DNA of 64,000 bases, from assembly GCA_051648365.1 (NCBI GenBank), contig JBOFEZ010000081.1, positions 1 to 64,000 of the forward strand, read 5' to 3'. The position numbers were made by a program, and so were the translations under genes. This stretch comes from JAGNZR01 sp051648365. GTDB taxonomy: Bacteria > Fusobacteriota > Fusobacteriia > Fusobacteriales > Fusobacteriaceae. This document shows, in pieces, positions 53,361-62,695 of the stretch (positions are counted from its first letter, which is position 1; the number at the start of each line of letters is the position of its first letter). The notes beneath the pieces were generated by a model. That model was not told where the DNA came from. It saw only the letters and a program-made list of their open reading frames with translations, and searched no databases.

Positions 53361-53996
53361 ATGAAAGTTGTCGCATTTAATGGAAGTCCTAGAAAAGAAG
53401 GAAACACTTATCATGCCCTTAAAATGGTAGAAGATGTTCTTGTAGCTGAGGGAATTGAATTTGAAATTGTTCACGTAGGAAACAAGCTTATCAGCGGATG
53501 TCTTTCTTGTGGAGGGTGCATCCGTAATCGTGATGAAAAATGTATAATTCCAAATGATCAAGTAAACGAATGGCTTCAGCTTATGAAAGAAGCCGACGGA
53601 ATAATCATAAGTTCTCCTGTCCATTATGCAGCTATCGGTGGAACTATGAAAAGTTTCTTGGACAGAGCCTTCTATGTGGCTGGAGTAAACAATTCTATGC
53701 TAAGACACAAAGTCGGAGCTGCAGTAGTTGCAGACCGTCGTTCTGGAGGAGTTTCTACATTTAATCAACTTAATAATTTCCTTAATTATTCAGAAATGCT
53801 TATGCCTACCTCTAACTACTGGAACGTTATTTTCGGAAGAGCTCCTGGAGAAGTTGAACAGGATGAAGAAGGAAAACAAATTATGAGAGTTTTAGGAAAA
53901 AATATGTCTTGGATGCTTAAACTGAAAGAATCTGGAAAAGATTCTGTACCTGCCCCTGAAAAAGAAAAGAAAATTTATATGAGTTTTGTTAGATAA
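53361..53996 (+). CDS. NADPH-dependent FMN reductase/iron-sulfur flavoprotein-like
   Basis: This 211-residue flavodoxin-fold protein has the FMN loop FNGSPRKEGNTYHA (6-19) and a compact cysteine motif, CLSCGGCIRNRDEKC (about 47-61), the pattern of iron-sulfur flavoproteins. SSPVHYAAIGGTMKSFLDR is the second FMN segment. It would pass electrons between ferredoxin-type donors and unknown acceptors. It is divergent from asrABC, with a 233-base spacer between start codons, so a shared redox or sulfite response is possible. The start is ATG 53361 with AGGAGG. Confidence 0.85.
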   Translation: MKVVAFNGSPRKEGNTYHALKMVEDVLVAEGIEFEIVHVGNKLISGCLSCGGCIRNRDEKCIIPNDQVNEWLQLMKEADGIIISSPVHYAAIGGTMKSFLDRAFYVAGVNNSMLRHKVGAAVVADRRSGGVSTFNQLNNFLNYSEMLMPTSNYWNVIFGRAPGEVEQDEEGKQIMRVLGKNMSWMLKLKESGKDSVPAPEKEKKIYMSFVR

Positions 53997-54007
53997 ATGA
54001 CAGACAA

Positions 54008-54045
54008 TAAAAAAACGGTAAAGTTCAAAATTTTACCGTTTTTTT
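54008..54045. terminator. Bidirectional terminator after the flavoprotein gene
   Basis: The stem CGGTAAA (54016-54022) with TTTACCG (54032-54038) is extended by A/T pairs at its base, with a 9-base loop. T-runs occur on both strands (54039-54045 on plus; A-run 54008-54015 on minus). It lies between two convergent genes. Confidence 0.82.
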
Positions 54046-54093
54046 ATCTTTGGATTTCTCGTCAATGATTTCAATAAAAATATTATGAAAAAA

Positions 54094-54975
54094 TTATATT
54101 TTATCTGTGAAAATTTTTGGAATCGGTGATATAAAATTCATCATTTTTCCGGTAGCAGGGTGCTTAAATTTAATCGTATTTGCATGAAGACCTAAACGTG
54201 TCAGCGGATTTTTAGAAGATCCATATTTCTTATCTCCCACTATCGGATGCCCCAAATCTTTCATATGAACTCTGATTTGATTTTTTCTTCCTGTTTCTAT
54301 GTCAAACTCGAGCATCGTCATCCCTTTGGCTCTTTTAAGAACTTTGTAGTTTGTTATCGCCAGTTTTCCTCCATCTTTATCTGTGTCACAAGAGTATGTT
54401 ACAAAAGCTGCATTTTCTTTTAAATAAGATTTAACAACTCCCTCATCTTTTTTAACTGTTCCTTCAACTAGAGCCACGTATTTTCTTTCAACTACATATT
54501 CATTCCAGTTAGCCTGTAGCTTCTGTTGCATCTCTTCAGATTTAGCAAAAATCATAACTCCCGAAGTTTCTCTATCCAATCTATGAACTATAAAAACTTT
54601 AGAAAGAGGATTTTTATTTTTCAAATAATCTTTAAGCATAGAGTATGCTGTTTTCTCTCTCTCTTTATCCGTAGAAATAGAAAGCATTCCCGAATCCTTC
54701 TCTATGGCAACGATATCATTATCTTCAAATAAAACTTTGATACCTTTAGATGTCTTGTTGACTTTTATCTCACGAGAAGCCGTAAAGTTAACTCCTACAA
54801 CATCTCCAGGATTTAACTGATGGTTAAACTGTCTTATATGCTCTTCGTTTACAGTTATTTGGTCATTTGCCAAAAGAGTTTTTATATTATTTCTGCTCTG
54901 TCCCTCAAGTTTTTCTATTAAAAACTTCATAAGTTCATTTGCACTTTCAACTTTAAGTTCTAAGTTTTTTCTCAT
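54094..54975 (-). CDS. RluA-family pseudouridine synthase
   Basis: This 293-residue enzyme isomerises uridine to pseudouridine in rRNA or tRNA. An N-terminal S4 RNA-binding domain (about 15-75) precedes the catalytic domain with HRLDRETSGVMIFAKS, whose Asp is the nucleophile, and ETGRKNQIRVHM. The sequence fits the RluD-like group, but the exact target is not decided. The ATG at 54975 has AGGAG. A promoter with an extended -10 is upstream, and the terminator at 54008-54045 follows. Confidence 0.9.
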   Translation of the reverse strand: MRKNLELKVESANELMKFLIEKLEGQSRNNIKTLLANDQITVNEEHIRQFNHQLNPGDVVGVNFTASREIKVNKTSKGIKVLFEDNDIVAIEKDSGMLSISTDKEREKTAYSMLKDYLKNKNPLSKVFIVHRLDRETSGVMIFAKSEEMQQKLQANWNEYVVERKYVALVEGTVKKDEGVVKSYLKENAAFVTYSCDTDKDGGKLAITNYKVLKRAKGMTMLEFDIETGRKNQIRVHMKDLGHPIVGDKKYGSSKNPLTRLGLHANTIKFKHPATGKMMNFISPIPKIFTDKI

Positions 54976-55009
54976 ACTTTCATCTCCTAAAAATTTAATC
55001 TTACCGTAA

Positions 55010-55018
55010 ATTATAACA
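55010..55018 (-). promoter_or_regulatory. Promoter of the RluA-family gene (extended -10)
   Basis: The minus strand has TGTTATAAT (hexamer 55010-55015). No good -35 is seen at standard spacing. The leader is about 30 bases with AGGAG before the start codon. Confidence 0.52.
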
Positions 55019-55056
55019 TATTTTTCTGAATAATCATATTTAAATTTTAAAGAAGA

Positions 55057-55093
55057 AAAAAGAACCTGGAAAAATATGGAATTTTCCCAGGTT
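55057..55093 (-). terminator. Rho-independent terminator of pepT
   Basis: A 13-bp stem with one mismatch (55063-55075 with 55081-55093) and a 5-base loop is followed on the minus strand by a T-rich tract (55057-55062 and beyond). It starts 13 bases past the pepT stop codon. Confidence 0.83.
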
Positions 55094-55105
55094 AAAATTT
55101 TCCTC

Positions 55106-56335
55106 TTATTTCACAGCTACTAACTCGGCTATTTTAACAACCGTATCCACAGCTTTGTACATAGATTGAATCACTGCATATTCAAATTTTCCATGGAAAT
55201 TGTGTCCACCAGTGAATATATTAGGGCACGGAAGCCCCATATAAGAAAGTCTCGCTCCGTCTGTTCCACCTCTTACCGGGCTTGTCTTAGGAGAAACTCC
55301 CACCTGAACCATGGCTTCCCTCGCAAGTTCAACAATATGGAATACCGGTTCTATCTTCTCTCTCATGTTGAAGTAGCTATCCTTTATTTCCATATGAAAC
55401 TCAGCATCTGGATATTTTCCTCTAAGAAAATTAACCGCTCCTTCTGCCAACTGTTTTTTTTGAAGAAACTTTTCTTTCGAATGATCACGAATAATAAAAT
55501 TCGCTTCACAATTTTCAATATCTCCTGATATTTTAGTCAGCAGGAAAAATCCCTCATATCCTGTTGTATACTCTGGTCTTTCTTCAACAGGAAGCATTGA
55601 TACAAATTCCATTGCTAAAAGCTGCGAGTTTATCATCTTATTTTTAGATGCTCCTGGATGAATATCTCTTCCTACTATTTTTAGATTAAAAGAAGCTGCA
55701 TTGAAATTTTCATATTCAATCTCTCCAATCTCTCCTCCGTCGACTGTATAGGCAAAACTAGCTCCAAATTTTTCCACGTCGAATTTATTCGCTCCTCTTC
55801 CTATCTCTTCATCTGGAGTAAAACCTATTCTTATTTTTCCATGCTTTATTTCTGGATTATTTTTTAGAACTTTCATCGCTTCCATTATTTCTACTATTCC
55901 TGCTTTATTGTCAGCTCCCAAAAGAGTAAGTCCATCTGTAACTATTATATCCTGCCCTAAATAATTTTTTATCTCTGGAAAATCTTTAGTATAAAGAATT
56001 ATATTTTCTTCAGGATTCAAAACAATGTCTTCGCCATTATAGTTTTCAATTATTCTAGGATTTACATTTGTTCCAGAATAAGATGGTGCCGTGTCCATAT
56101 GTGCTATAAAACCAATCGTTGGAACTTTTTTATCTGTGTTAGCAGGAAGTGTAGCCATAATATATCCGTTATTATCTAGTTCTACTTCTTCCAATCCTAA
56201 CTCTTCAAGATCTTCAATTATTTTGTGTGCAAGATTAAACTGAATAGCCGTACTTGGACAAGTGGCACTCCCTGGATCCGAAGTTGTGTCAATTTTTACA
56301 TATTCTAAAAATTTTCCAATCATTTTTCTTTCCAT
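55106..56335 (-). CDS. pepT: Peptidase T (tripeptidase)
   Basis: PepT is a zinc aminopeptidase of the M20 family that cleaves tripeptides in the cytoplasm. Metal-site segments are visible: GFIAHMDTAPS, DGLTLLGADNKAG, TPDEEIGRGA, YTVDGG and GGTDGARLSYMG. The 409 residues are full length. It follows the MATE gene by 26 bases and is probably co-transcribed with it. The supply of amino acids from peptides suits a fermenting fusobacterium, an inference. Confidence 0.95.
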   Translation of the reverse strand: MERKMIGKFLEYVKIDTTSDPGSATCPSTAIQFNLAHKIIEDLEELGLEEVELDNNGYIMATLPANTDKKVPTIGFIAHMDTAPSYSGTNVNPRIIENYNGEDIVLNPEENIILYTKDFPEIKNYLGQDIIVTDGLTLLGADNKAGIVEIMEAMKVLKNNPEIKHGKIRIGFTPDEEIGRGANKFDVEKFGASFAYTVDGGEIGEIEYENFNAASFNLKIVGRDIHPGASKNKMINSQLLAMEFVSMLPVEERPEYTTGYEGFFLLTKISGDIENCEANFIIRDHSKEKFLQKKQLAEGAVNFLRGKYPDAEFHMEIKDSYFNMREKIEPVFHIVELAREAMVQVGVSPKTSPVRGGTDGARLSYMGLPCPNIFTGGHNFHGKFEYAVIQSMYKAVDTVVKIAELVAVK

Positions 56336-56361
56336 TTTCTACCCCTATTATATTTTTTTAT

Positions 56362-57744
56362 TTAATTTTCTACTACACGAATCAAATTTTTTTCTTTGAT
56401 TTCCAAATTCTTCATCTCTCTTCTTATCATTGTAAACGTAACTGCAAAAGCAAAAAAATCAGCTATTGGAGCAGCTAACCAGACACCCATGGCTCCGTAT
56501 CGATTTCCCAGAAAAATCACAAGTGGTATTAGAAATATTACTTGTCTCGAAAGTGTTAGAAAAATCGTTGCCTTGGGCTTTCCTATAGCTTGAAAATATA
56601 TTGAGCTTACAATCTGAAAACCTATAAAAGGGAACATAGCCGTATATATTTTCAATCCTCTGGCTGTTATTTCTACAACTTCCTGATTATGTGTAAATAT
56701 ATATACAAAATATTTAGAAAGGAACTGTACAGAAAGAAATCCTATCATAGAAAAAACTGTAGCTCCGATTATAGCTCTAGAAAGAAGTCCTTTTACTCTG
56801 CTGTATAGTTTTGCTCCGTAGTTATAACCTACCGTAGGAAGTACCGCCTGATTTATTCCGAATATCGGCATTATAAAAAATGTCGTAATACCTTGAACTA
56901 TTGTCATCGCTGCTACAGCCAGATCTCCAGAAACATTTTTCAATACACTATTCAAAGTAAATATTACCATACCCGAAGCCATCTGAAGAAAAAACGGTGC
57001 AACTCCCTGTCTTACAATGTGCTGAACATACTGTCCTTTGAGTTTCATATTTTTCAGTTGAAGCTTCATGCCACTTCTAGGGCTGCAGAAGTAATATATT
57101 GCCCAAACCATGGAAGCAAACTGTGATATTATGGTGGCTATAGCTGCTCCTGCCACTCCTAGTTTCAGAAGAAATATGAAAATTGGATCCAAAATAATAT
57201 TCAATATAGCTCCTATCAAGAGGGTTCCCATTGCTATTTTCGGACTTCCATCTGAACGAATTGAGGCGTTGGCAGAATATCCTACAATACTGAATATAAA
57301 ACCTAGTGAAACTATCGATAGATAGCTTTTAGCCGAATGGAAAGTATTCTCGCTGGCCCCTAAAAAATTTACTACCCAGTCTATATTACCTATTGTAAAT
57401 ATTGTAAGGAGTATCGATAAAATTGCTCCTAAAGCTATAACATTTCCAAGGTATTTTTCTGCCAGTTCTTTTTTCTTCTCTCCCAATCTAAGAGAAATAA
57501 GAGTAGAACCTCCCATTCCTACCATAAGAGCTATGGCAAAGGATATAGTCATAGCAGGCATGGATAATCCCACGCCTGCTATGTCAAAATGCCCAGTTCC
57601 CTCTATTCTTCCTATATAAATTCTATCTACAATATTGTAAAGAGCATTTACAATCATTCCTACAATTGCAGGAAGAGAAAATTTTATAAGGAGTTTAGTC
57701 ATATCTTCAGTTCCCATCAATTTATGTTTTGCATCTAAACTCAT
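56362..57744 (-). CDS. MATE-family multidrug/toxin exporter
   Basis: This 460-residue integral membrane protein has about 12 hydrophobic helices and two related halves. MATE signatures include the early segment IYNVDRIYIGR (NIVDRIYIG) and the mid-chain GINQAVLPTVGYNYGAK. It exports organic cations or toxins, driven by Na+ or H+. The substrate cannot be inferred. It lies between purA and pepT, with 39 bases to purA and 26 to pepT. Confidence 0.92.
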   Translation of the reverse strand: MSLDAKHKLMGTEDMTKLLIKFSLPAIVGMIVNALYNIVDRIYIGRIEGTGHFDIAGVGLSMPAMTISFAIALMVGMGGSTLISLRLGEKKKELAEKYLGNVIALGAILSILLTIFTIGNIDWVVNFLGASENTFHSAKSYLSIVSLGFIFSIVGYSANASIRSDGSPKIAMGTLLIGAILNIILDPIFIFLLKLGVAGAAIATIISQFASMVWAIYYFCSPRSGMKLQLKNMKLKGQYVQHIVRQGVAPFFLQMASGMVIFTLNSVLKNVSGDLAVAAMTIVQGITTFFIMPIFGINQAVLPTVGYNYGAKLYSRVKGLLSRAIIGATVFSMIGFLSVQFLSKYFVYIFTHNQEVVEITARGLKIYTAMFPFIGFQIVSSIYFQAIGKPKATIFLTLSRQVIFLIPLVIFLGNRYGAMGVWLAAPIADFFAFAVTFTMIRREMKNLEIKEKNLIRVVEN

Positions 57745-57783
57745 AGTTTATCCCCTAGGCTTATTTATTTTTTCTATTTTTTA

Positions 57784-59064
57784 CTATATCTCTCTTAGGA
57801 AAATATTCTGAGTTCTGTCTGGTCCAACTGACACAACAGTTATAGGACATCCCAAGAACTCCTCCATTCTCTTGATATAGTTTTTGCAATTTTCTGGTAG
57901 CTCTTCATAAGTTTTCATATTGCTTATGTCTTCTGACCATCCTGGTAACTCTTCATATACAGGTATGGCTCTTGCAAGAGATTCAGTAGATGCAGGTACC
58001 GACTTGTATATTTTTCCATCGATTTCGTAGGCAGTACATATTTTTATCGTATCTAGTCCACTCAGACAGTCTATTTTTGTAATAACAATATCTGTAAGTC
58101 CATTTATATCCGTTGCATATTTACCTACAACAAGATCTAGCCATCCACATCTTCTTGGTCTTCCTGTAGTTGCTCCGAACTCATGTCCAACTCTTCTCAG
58201 AGTCTCACCAGTCTCATCATTCAATTCTGTTACAAAAGGTCCCTCTCCTACTCTTGTTGTATAGGCTTTCATAACACCGATTATTCTGTCTATGCTTTTA
58301 GGAGAAACTCCCGCTCCTACCGTAACTCCTCCAGCTGTTGGCGATGAAGATGTTACATACGGATATGTTCCGTGGTCTATATCCAGCATCATTGCCTGTG
58401 CTCCTTCAAAAAGTACAAACTTATCCTGAGCCAGGGCCTCATGTATCTCTGGTGTTGAATCTATTACTCTATGTTTTAAAATCTCAGCATATCCTTTATA
58501 TTCCTCGAAAATTTCCTGGAAATTCATATGTGGAGCATTGTAAATTTTTTCAAAAACAACGTTTTTTTCCTCTATGTTCATTTTTAATTTCTCTGCAAAA
58601 AGGTTCATATCCATAAGATCTACCATTCTGATTCCACATCTAGAGATTTTATCTGAATAGCAAGGTCCTATTCCACGTCTAGTAGTTCCTATTTTTTTGT
58701 CTCCACTAGCATCCTCTTTAAGTCCGTCTAGCATAACATGATAAGGCATTATAAGGTGTGCTCTGTCACTTATGAAAAGGTGGTCTGTCTTAGCACCTTT
58801 AGATTCTAGGGTAGCCAGTTCTTTTAAAAGAACCTTCGGATCTACTACAACTCCCGGTCCTATTATGCATTTCCCGTTTCCATGAAGCATTCCTGAAGGT
58901 AAAAGATGAAGTATAAATTTCTCTCCATTTACTACAACTGTATGACCTGCATTGTTTCCTCCTTGGAATCTAACTACATAGTCTGCTTTATGTCCTAAAA
59001 CATCTATTATTTTCCCTTTTCCTTCGTCTCCCCACTGTGTTCCTACTACAACATATCCTGCCAT
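57784..59064 (-). CDS. purA: Adenylosuccinate synthetase
   Basis: PurA makes adenylosuccinate from IMP, aspartate and GTP in AMP synthesis. The GTP loop GDEGKGK (12-18) and the GGNNAGHT IMP-loop are at the N-terminus, with TTRRGIGP and the C-terminal TVVSVGPDRTQNI. The 426 residues are full length. The ATG at 59064 has AGGAGG. It is followed by the MATE gene and preceded by trmB with a 24-base gap. Confidence 0.97.
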   Translation of the reverse strand: MAGYVVVGTQWGDEGKGKIIDVLGHKADYVVRFQGGNNAGHTVVVNGEKFILHLLPSGMLHGNGKCIIGPGVVVDPKVLLKELATLESKGAKTDHLFISDRAHLIMPYHVMLDGLKEDASGDKKIGTTRRGIGPCYSDKISRCGIRMVDLMDMNLFAEKLKMNIEEKNVVFEKIYNAPHMNFQEIFEEYKGYAEILKHRVIDSTPEIHEALAQDKFVLFEGAQAMMLDIDHGTYPYVTSSSPTAGGVTVGAGVSPKSIDRIIGVMKAYTTRVGEGPFVTELNDETGETLRRVGHEFGATTGRPRRCGWLDLVVGKYATDINGLTDIVITKIDCLSGLDTIKICTAYEIDGKIYKSVPASTESLARAIPVYEELPGWSEDISNMKTYEELPENCKNYIKRMEEFLGCPITVVSVGPDRTQNIFLREI

Positions 59065-59088
59065 TTTATTCCTCCTTAAAAAATTAGG

Positions 59089-59784
59089 TTATTTAGTCTT
59101 TATTATCTCAATATAATTGATGTTTTTATTGAATTTGCATAAAAACAAATCCTCAAATTCAGTCCTGATGTTATCCACTACCTTAGGAGAATTGTGTAAG
59201 TCTGGTGTATGATACTCTACCTCATAACCATCTAACTCTACCATAAATTCAAGTATGTCTGCATAATAACCATCATGATCTGTCTTAATAAATACTTTTC
59301 CGCCTTTTTTTAGAAGGGCATCCAGCGTCTTAAATAGACGTGGCTGTATAACTCTGTTTTTGAGTTTTTCCTCCCAAGGATCCGCAAAATTGATATATAC
59401 TCCATCCAGTTCATTTTCTCCGACAAATTCAGAGATTTCCTCAGCTCTTCTTCTGAGGAACATAATATTTTGAGCATCTCTTCTTTCAGCTTTATCCGCT
59501 GACATAACAAGTCTCTTAAATCTTAGTTCCAGGGCAAGATAATTGCATTCTTTATGTCTTTCACTCATACCGTTAGTAAAGTTTCCAGACCCTGAACCAA
59601 TTTCTAAATATAGAGGATTGCTATTTCCGAAATGTTCATTCCATTTTCCTTTTAGATTATTTATTAAATCTTTTTCAAACATAAGATATTTTGGATAATC
59701 CAGCATTTTTATAATGTATGGATTATAATTTTTTCTCGGATATTTGAAAAAATGTTGCCATAAGTTATCTAAATTTCTTTCCAT
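59089..59784 (-). CDS. trmB: tRNA (guanine-N7-)-methyltransferase
   Basis: TrmB makes m7G46 in tRNA variable loops. The SAM site is LEIGSGSGNFTNGM, with ALELRFKRL and NFADPWEEK (the catalytic segment, normally FPDPWpK) following. The protein has 231 residues from ATG 59784, chosen for GGAGG five bases before; an in-frame TTG at 59796 would put that site in the coding region. It follows waaA by 27-40 bases and precedes purA by 24. Confidence 0.93.
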   Translation of the reverse strand: MERNLDNLWQHFFKYPRKNYNPYIIKMLDYPKYLMFEKDLINNLKGKWNEHFGNSNPLYLEIGSGSGNFTNGMSERHKECNYLALELRFKRLVMSADKAERRDAQNIMFLRRRAEEISEFVGENELDGVYINFADPWEEKLKNRVIQPRLFKTLDALLKKGGKVFIKTDHDGYYADILEFMVELDGYEVEYHTPDLHNSPKVVDNIRTEFEDLFLCKFNKNINYIEIIKTK

Positions 59785-59823
59785 ATTTTCCTCCAAACTT
59801 AACTTATTAACACAAACTATATT

Positions 59824-61068
59824 TTAAATCATTTTATCAATTTTTTCCACTATTTTTTCTAATGTTTCTGAATTTCCCTTAAAAATTTTTCTGATTTCTG
59901 ATTTTTTATCTTTTGAATCCAAGATAGCACGAGCAAAAATTGAAAAATCTTTTCCTTCTCTAACCTTATAACCCAAATTTCTCCTAATAAGTTCCCGTGA
60001 GATGTCTTTTACATTATTTAGGTGAGGTCCAAAAATCGGAGTTTTTCCATAAAAGAGAGGTTCCAGAAGAGAGTGTCCACCTATATCTACAAGAGTTCCT
60101 CCTACAAAAGCTATATGACAAAGGGCATAAAACTTCCTCTGAACCCCCATCATGTCAACTACAAGAACATCTTTTTCTTCATCTCTGCCATTTTTAAGAA
60201 GATCTGAAAATCTGTTATAAGTGAAACCATTCTCTTTCACTACTCTTTCTATTTCATCTATCCTGTGAAGATGCCTCGGAACAATTACGAGGAGTCTTTT
60301 TTCCTTCATATTTTTTAGATATGGAAGTAGCATCTCCTCTTCATATTCTCTTGTGCTTCCAAAAACATATATCTCCCTATTTGCAGCACTGATAAGCTCC
60401 TTTGTTTCCTCTACCTCTTTTTCACTGTAAGTTTCGAAATTTATAGAAAATTTAAGATTTCCAACATTTTCAACCCTTTGGTCATCAGCTCCCAGTGAGA
60501 TTATTCTCTCTCTATCTACTTCTGACTGCATAAAAAAATAATCTGTTTTTTGAAAAATTTCTTTTAAAAAAAATCTGAATTTTGTATAGCTCTCTATACT
60601 TTTATCCGATATTCTTCCATTTATAAAAATCACTTTACTATTCTTCGAAGCCTGGCTAATGAGATTGGGCCATATCTCTGTTTCGACTACTATGAGCATC
60701 TTCAGCTTTACAGCTTTTAAAATTTTTTTTATAAGAAAATAGTCATCTAGAGGAAAACGGACTATCTTCACTCTCTCTTCTGACACGTATCTGTTTTTTA
60801 CATTTTCATATCCTGTATCTGTGAATACACTTAGTAGAATCCTCTCCTCCCTTTCATTGAGCAATCTTTTTATCAAAGGGTCAGCCAGATTTGTTTCTCC
60901 CATAGATGAACAGTGAATTATTATTACAGGCTCTTTTTTTAAAAAAGATAAATCTTGAAAAAATCTCTCAAAAAAAAATTTTCTCTTTTTTCTGTTAATC
61001 AGAGACCAAATCAAAATTAGAGGATATAAAAGAACATATCTTATAAGATTATAGAAAAAAATCCACAT
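59824..61068 (-). CDS. waaA: 3-deoxy-D-manno-octulosonic acid (Kdo) transferase
   Basis: WaaA adds Kdo residues to lipid A precursor at the cytoplasmic face of the inner membrane, the key evidence for a lipopolysaccharide outer membrane in this organism. The 414 residues begin with a membrane anchor (about 2-22). N-terminal IHCSSMGETNLADPLIK and the later GGTLVDIGGHSLLEPLFYGKTPIFGPH are glycosyltransferase-B features. It starts right after the cmk stop codon (TAGATG), so the two are coupled. Confidence 0.94.
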   Translation of the reverse strand: MWIFFYNLIRYVLLYPLILIWSLINRKKRKFFFERFFQDLSFLKKEPVIIIHCSSMGETNLADPLIKRLLNEREERILLSVFTDTGYENVKNRYVSEERVKIVRFPLDDYFLIKKILKAVKLKMLIVVETEIWPNLISQASKNSKVIFINGRISDKSIESYTKFRFFLKEIFQKTDYFFMQSEVDRERIISLGADDQRVENVGNLKFSINFETYSEKEVEETKELISAANREIYVFGSTREYEEEMLLPYLKNMKEKRLLVIVPRHLHRIDEIERVVKENGFTYNRFSDLLKNGRDEEKDVLVVDMMGVQRKFYALCHIAFVGGTLVDIGGHSLLEPLFYGKTPIFGPHLNNVKDISRELIRRNLGYKVREGKDFSIFARAILDSKDKKSEIRKIFKGNSETLEKIVEKIDKMI

Positions 61069-61731
61069 CTATCTGTCTATCCTCTCTATCTCAAGAGAGA
61101 TAGCTTCGCAGACCTGAGAAATATCCATAAAGCTTGAATCTACCTCTATAGCATCTCCAGCCTTTTTTAGAGGACTCTCTTCCCTTGTTGAATCTAGATG
61201 ATCCCTCAGTTTTATCGCTTCCAAAACTTCTTCGTAACTTTCTCCCTCTATCCCTTTACTTTGGTAATCCTTTACTCTTCTATTGGCTCTCTCTTCTGGA
61301 GAAGCTATTAGGAAAATTTTTAAGTCAGCCTTTGGAAATACGACTGTTCCTATATCTCTTCCATCTAGTATAGCTCTTCTCCCTTTAGATATATCTCTCT
61401 GAAGATCAACAAGTTTTTCCCTTACAGCTTTTATAGCCGCAACTTTAGAAACAACAGCTGTAACTTCAGGTGTTCTTATCTCCTGTGATACATCTCTCCC
61501 GTTCAGATAAAAACTATTTTCTCTGATGTCGAGCTCTATTCCTTTCAGAGCCTCTTCCATTGTCGTAACATCAGCTAAATTCAGATTATTTTCTAGCGAA
61601 TAAAGAGAAACCATCCTATACATAGCTCCCGTATCCAGATATATCATACTGTATTTTTCAGCTAAAATTTTAGCTATCGTACTTTTCCCACTTCCAGCAG
61701 GTCCATCTATTGCCACTGTTATCGCTCTCAT
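61069..61731 (-). CDS. cmk: Cytidylate kinase
   Basis: Cmk phosphorylates CMP and dCMP with ATP. The P-loop DGPAGSGKST lies at the N-terminus, with LDTGAMYRMV and DGRDIGTVVFP, and the LID Arg residues (EERANRRVKDYQ). The 220 residues are normal. It follows prmA by 17 bases and is coupled to waaA. Confidence 0.96.
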   Translation of the reverse strand: MRAITVAIDGPAGSGKSTIAKILAEKYSMIYLDTGAMYRMVSLYSLENNLNLADVTTMEEALKGIELDIRENSFYLNGRDVSQEIRTPEVTAVVSKVAAIKAVREKLVDLQRDISKGRRAILDGRDIGTVVFPKADLKIFLIASPEERANRRVKDYQSKGIEGESYEEVLEAIKLRDHLDSTREESPLKKAGDAIEVDSSFMDISQVCEAISLEIERIDR

Positions 61732-61747
61732 ACTTTTCCTCCCCGAA

Positions 61748-62677
61748 TTATGCTTGAACTAGCATTCCTCTCCACTCTTTATCTGATTTTATCTCTAAAA
61801 TTTTGTAACCTAGTCTCTCTATTTCATTTTTTACAAGGATCTCTTTTTCATCTACAATTCCAGATAAAATTATTATTCCACCTTTTTTCACAACGTAGGA
61901 AATATCCTGCATCAGTACCAAAAGTACATCAGCCAATATATTTGCTACAACTACATCGAACTTTTCCTCTTTTAAAGTTGCAATAAGATCTCCCTTATGA
62001 ACCTCAAAGTTTTCTTCAGATATTTCATTTAGAATAAGATTTTCATAAGCAACTTCCACAGCTAGTTCATCTATATCCACCCCTACAACTCTCTTAGCTC
62101 CAAGCTTTGCTCCTGCTACCATAAGAATTCCCGAACCTGTTCCAACATCTAGAAGAGTCGTCCCCTTTAGGTTCTGCTCCTCCATAAGTTTTAGACAAAG
62201 GGATGTGGTCGGGTGTGAGCCTGTTCCGAAAGCTCTTCCAGGATCTAATTCTATAACCATCTCTCCCTCTTCTGGCTCATACTCTCTCCATGTAGGCTTT
62301 ATTACAAATTTCTCACTCACTTTTTCAGGATAAAGGTAGTTTTTCCAAGAGTTAGAATAATCCTCTTCTTCAAAAGAATAGACATCCACTGTATATATAA
62401 CATCTTCTCTCTCTGCAAAAATCTCTTCTAATTTCTCTTTTATAGCTTCATTTCTTTTAGTTGCATAAAAATTTTCTGGAAAATATGCTGATACAGCATT
62501 ATCTACCTCATAAAATTCCTGTGCGTCTCTATAATAGTCTAAAGGATTAAGATTTTCTAAAGGCTCATCTATCTTAAGACCTGTTGCTCCAAAATCATAA
62601 AATATTTTCGAAATTTCCCCTCTAGTTTTTTCTATATCATCACTTTCAAATACTACTCTTATCTCATTTATTTTCAC
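61748..62677 (-). CDS. prmA: Ribosomal protein L11 methyltransferase
   Basis: PrmA trimethylates several lysines of ribosomal protein L11. The N-terminal substrate-binding domain (about 1-120) precedes the SAM domain with DPGRAFGTGSHPTTSL, LLDVGTGSGILMVAGAKLG and VVANILADVL (NPPY position variant, typical for PrmA). The 309 residues are full length. The gene is followed by cmk. Confidence 0.95.
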   Translation of the reverse strand: MKINEIRVVFESDDIEKTRGEISKIFYDFGATGLKIDEPLENLNPLDYYRDAQEFYEVDNAVSAYFPENFYATKRNEAIKEKLEEIFAEREDVIYTVDVYSFEEEDYSNSWKNYLYPEKVSEKFVIKPTWREYEPEEGEMVIELDPGRAFGTGSHPTTSLCLKLMEEQNLKGTTLLDVGTGSGILMVAGAKLGAKRVVGVDIDELAVEVAYENLILNEISEENFEVHKGDLIATLKEEKFDVVVANILADVLLVLMQDISYVVKKGGIIILSGIVDEKEILVKNEIERLGYKILEIKSDKEWRGMLVQA

Positions 62678-62695
62678 ATTTTCCTCCAGAGGTTT

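Noticed and set aside
53167..53364. A 65-residue plus-strand frame in the asr spacer
   Set aside because: It is hydrophobic and A/T-rich with no ribosome-binding site, and it covers the asr promoter and the start of the flavoprotein gene.
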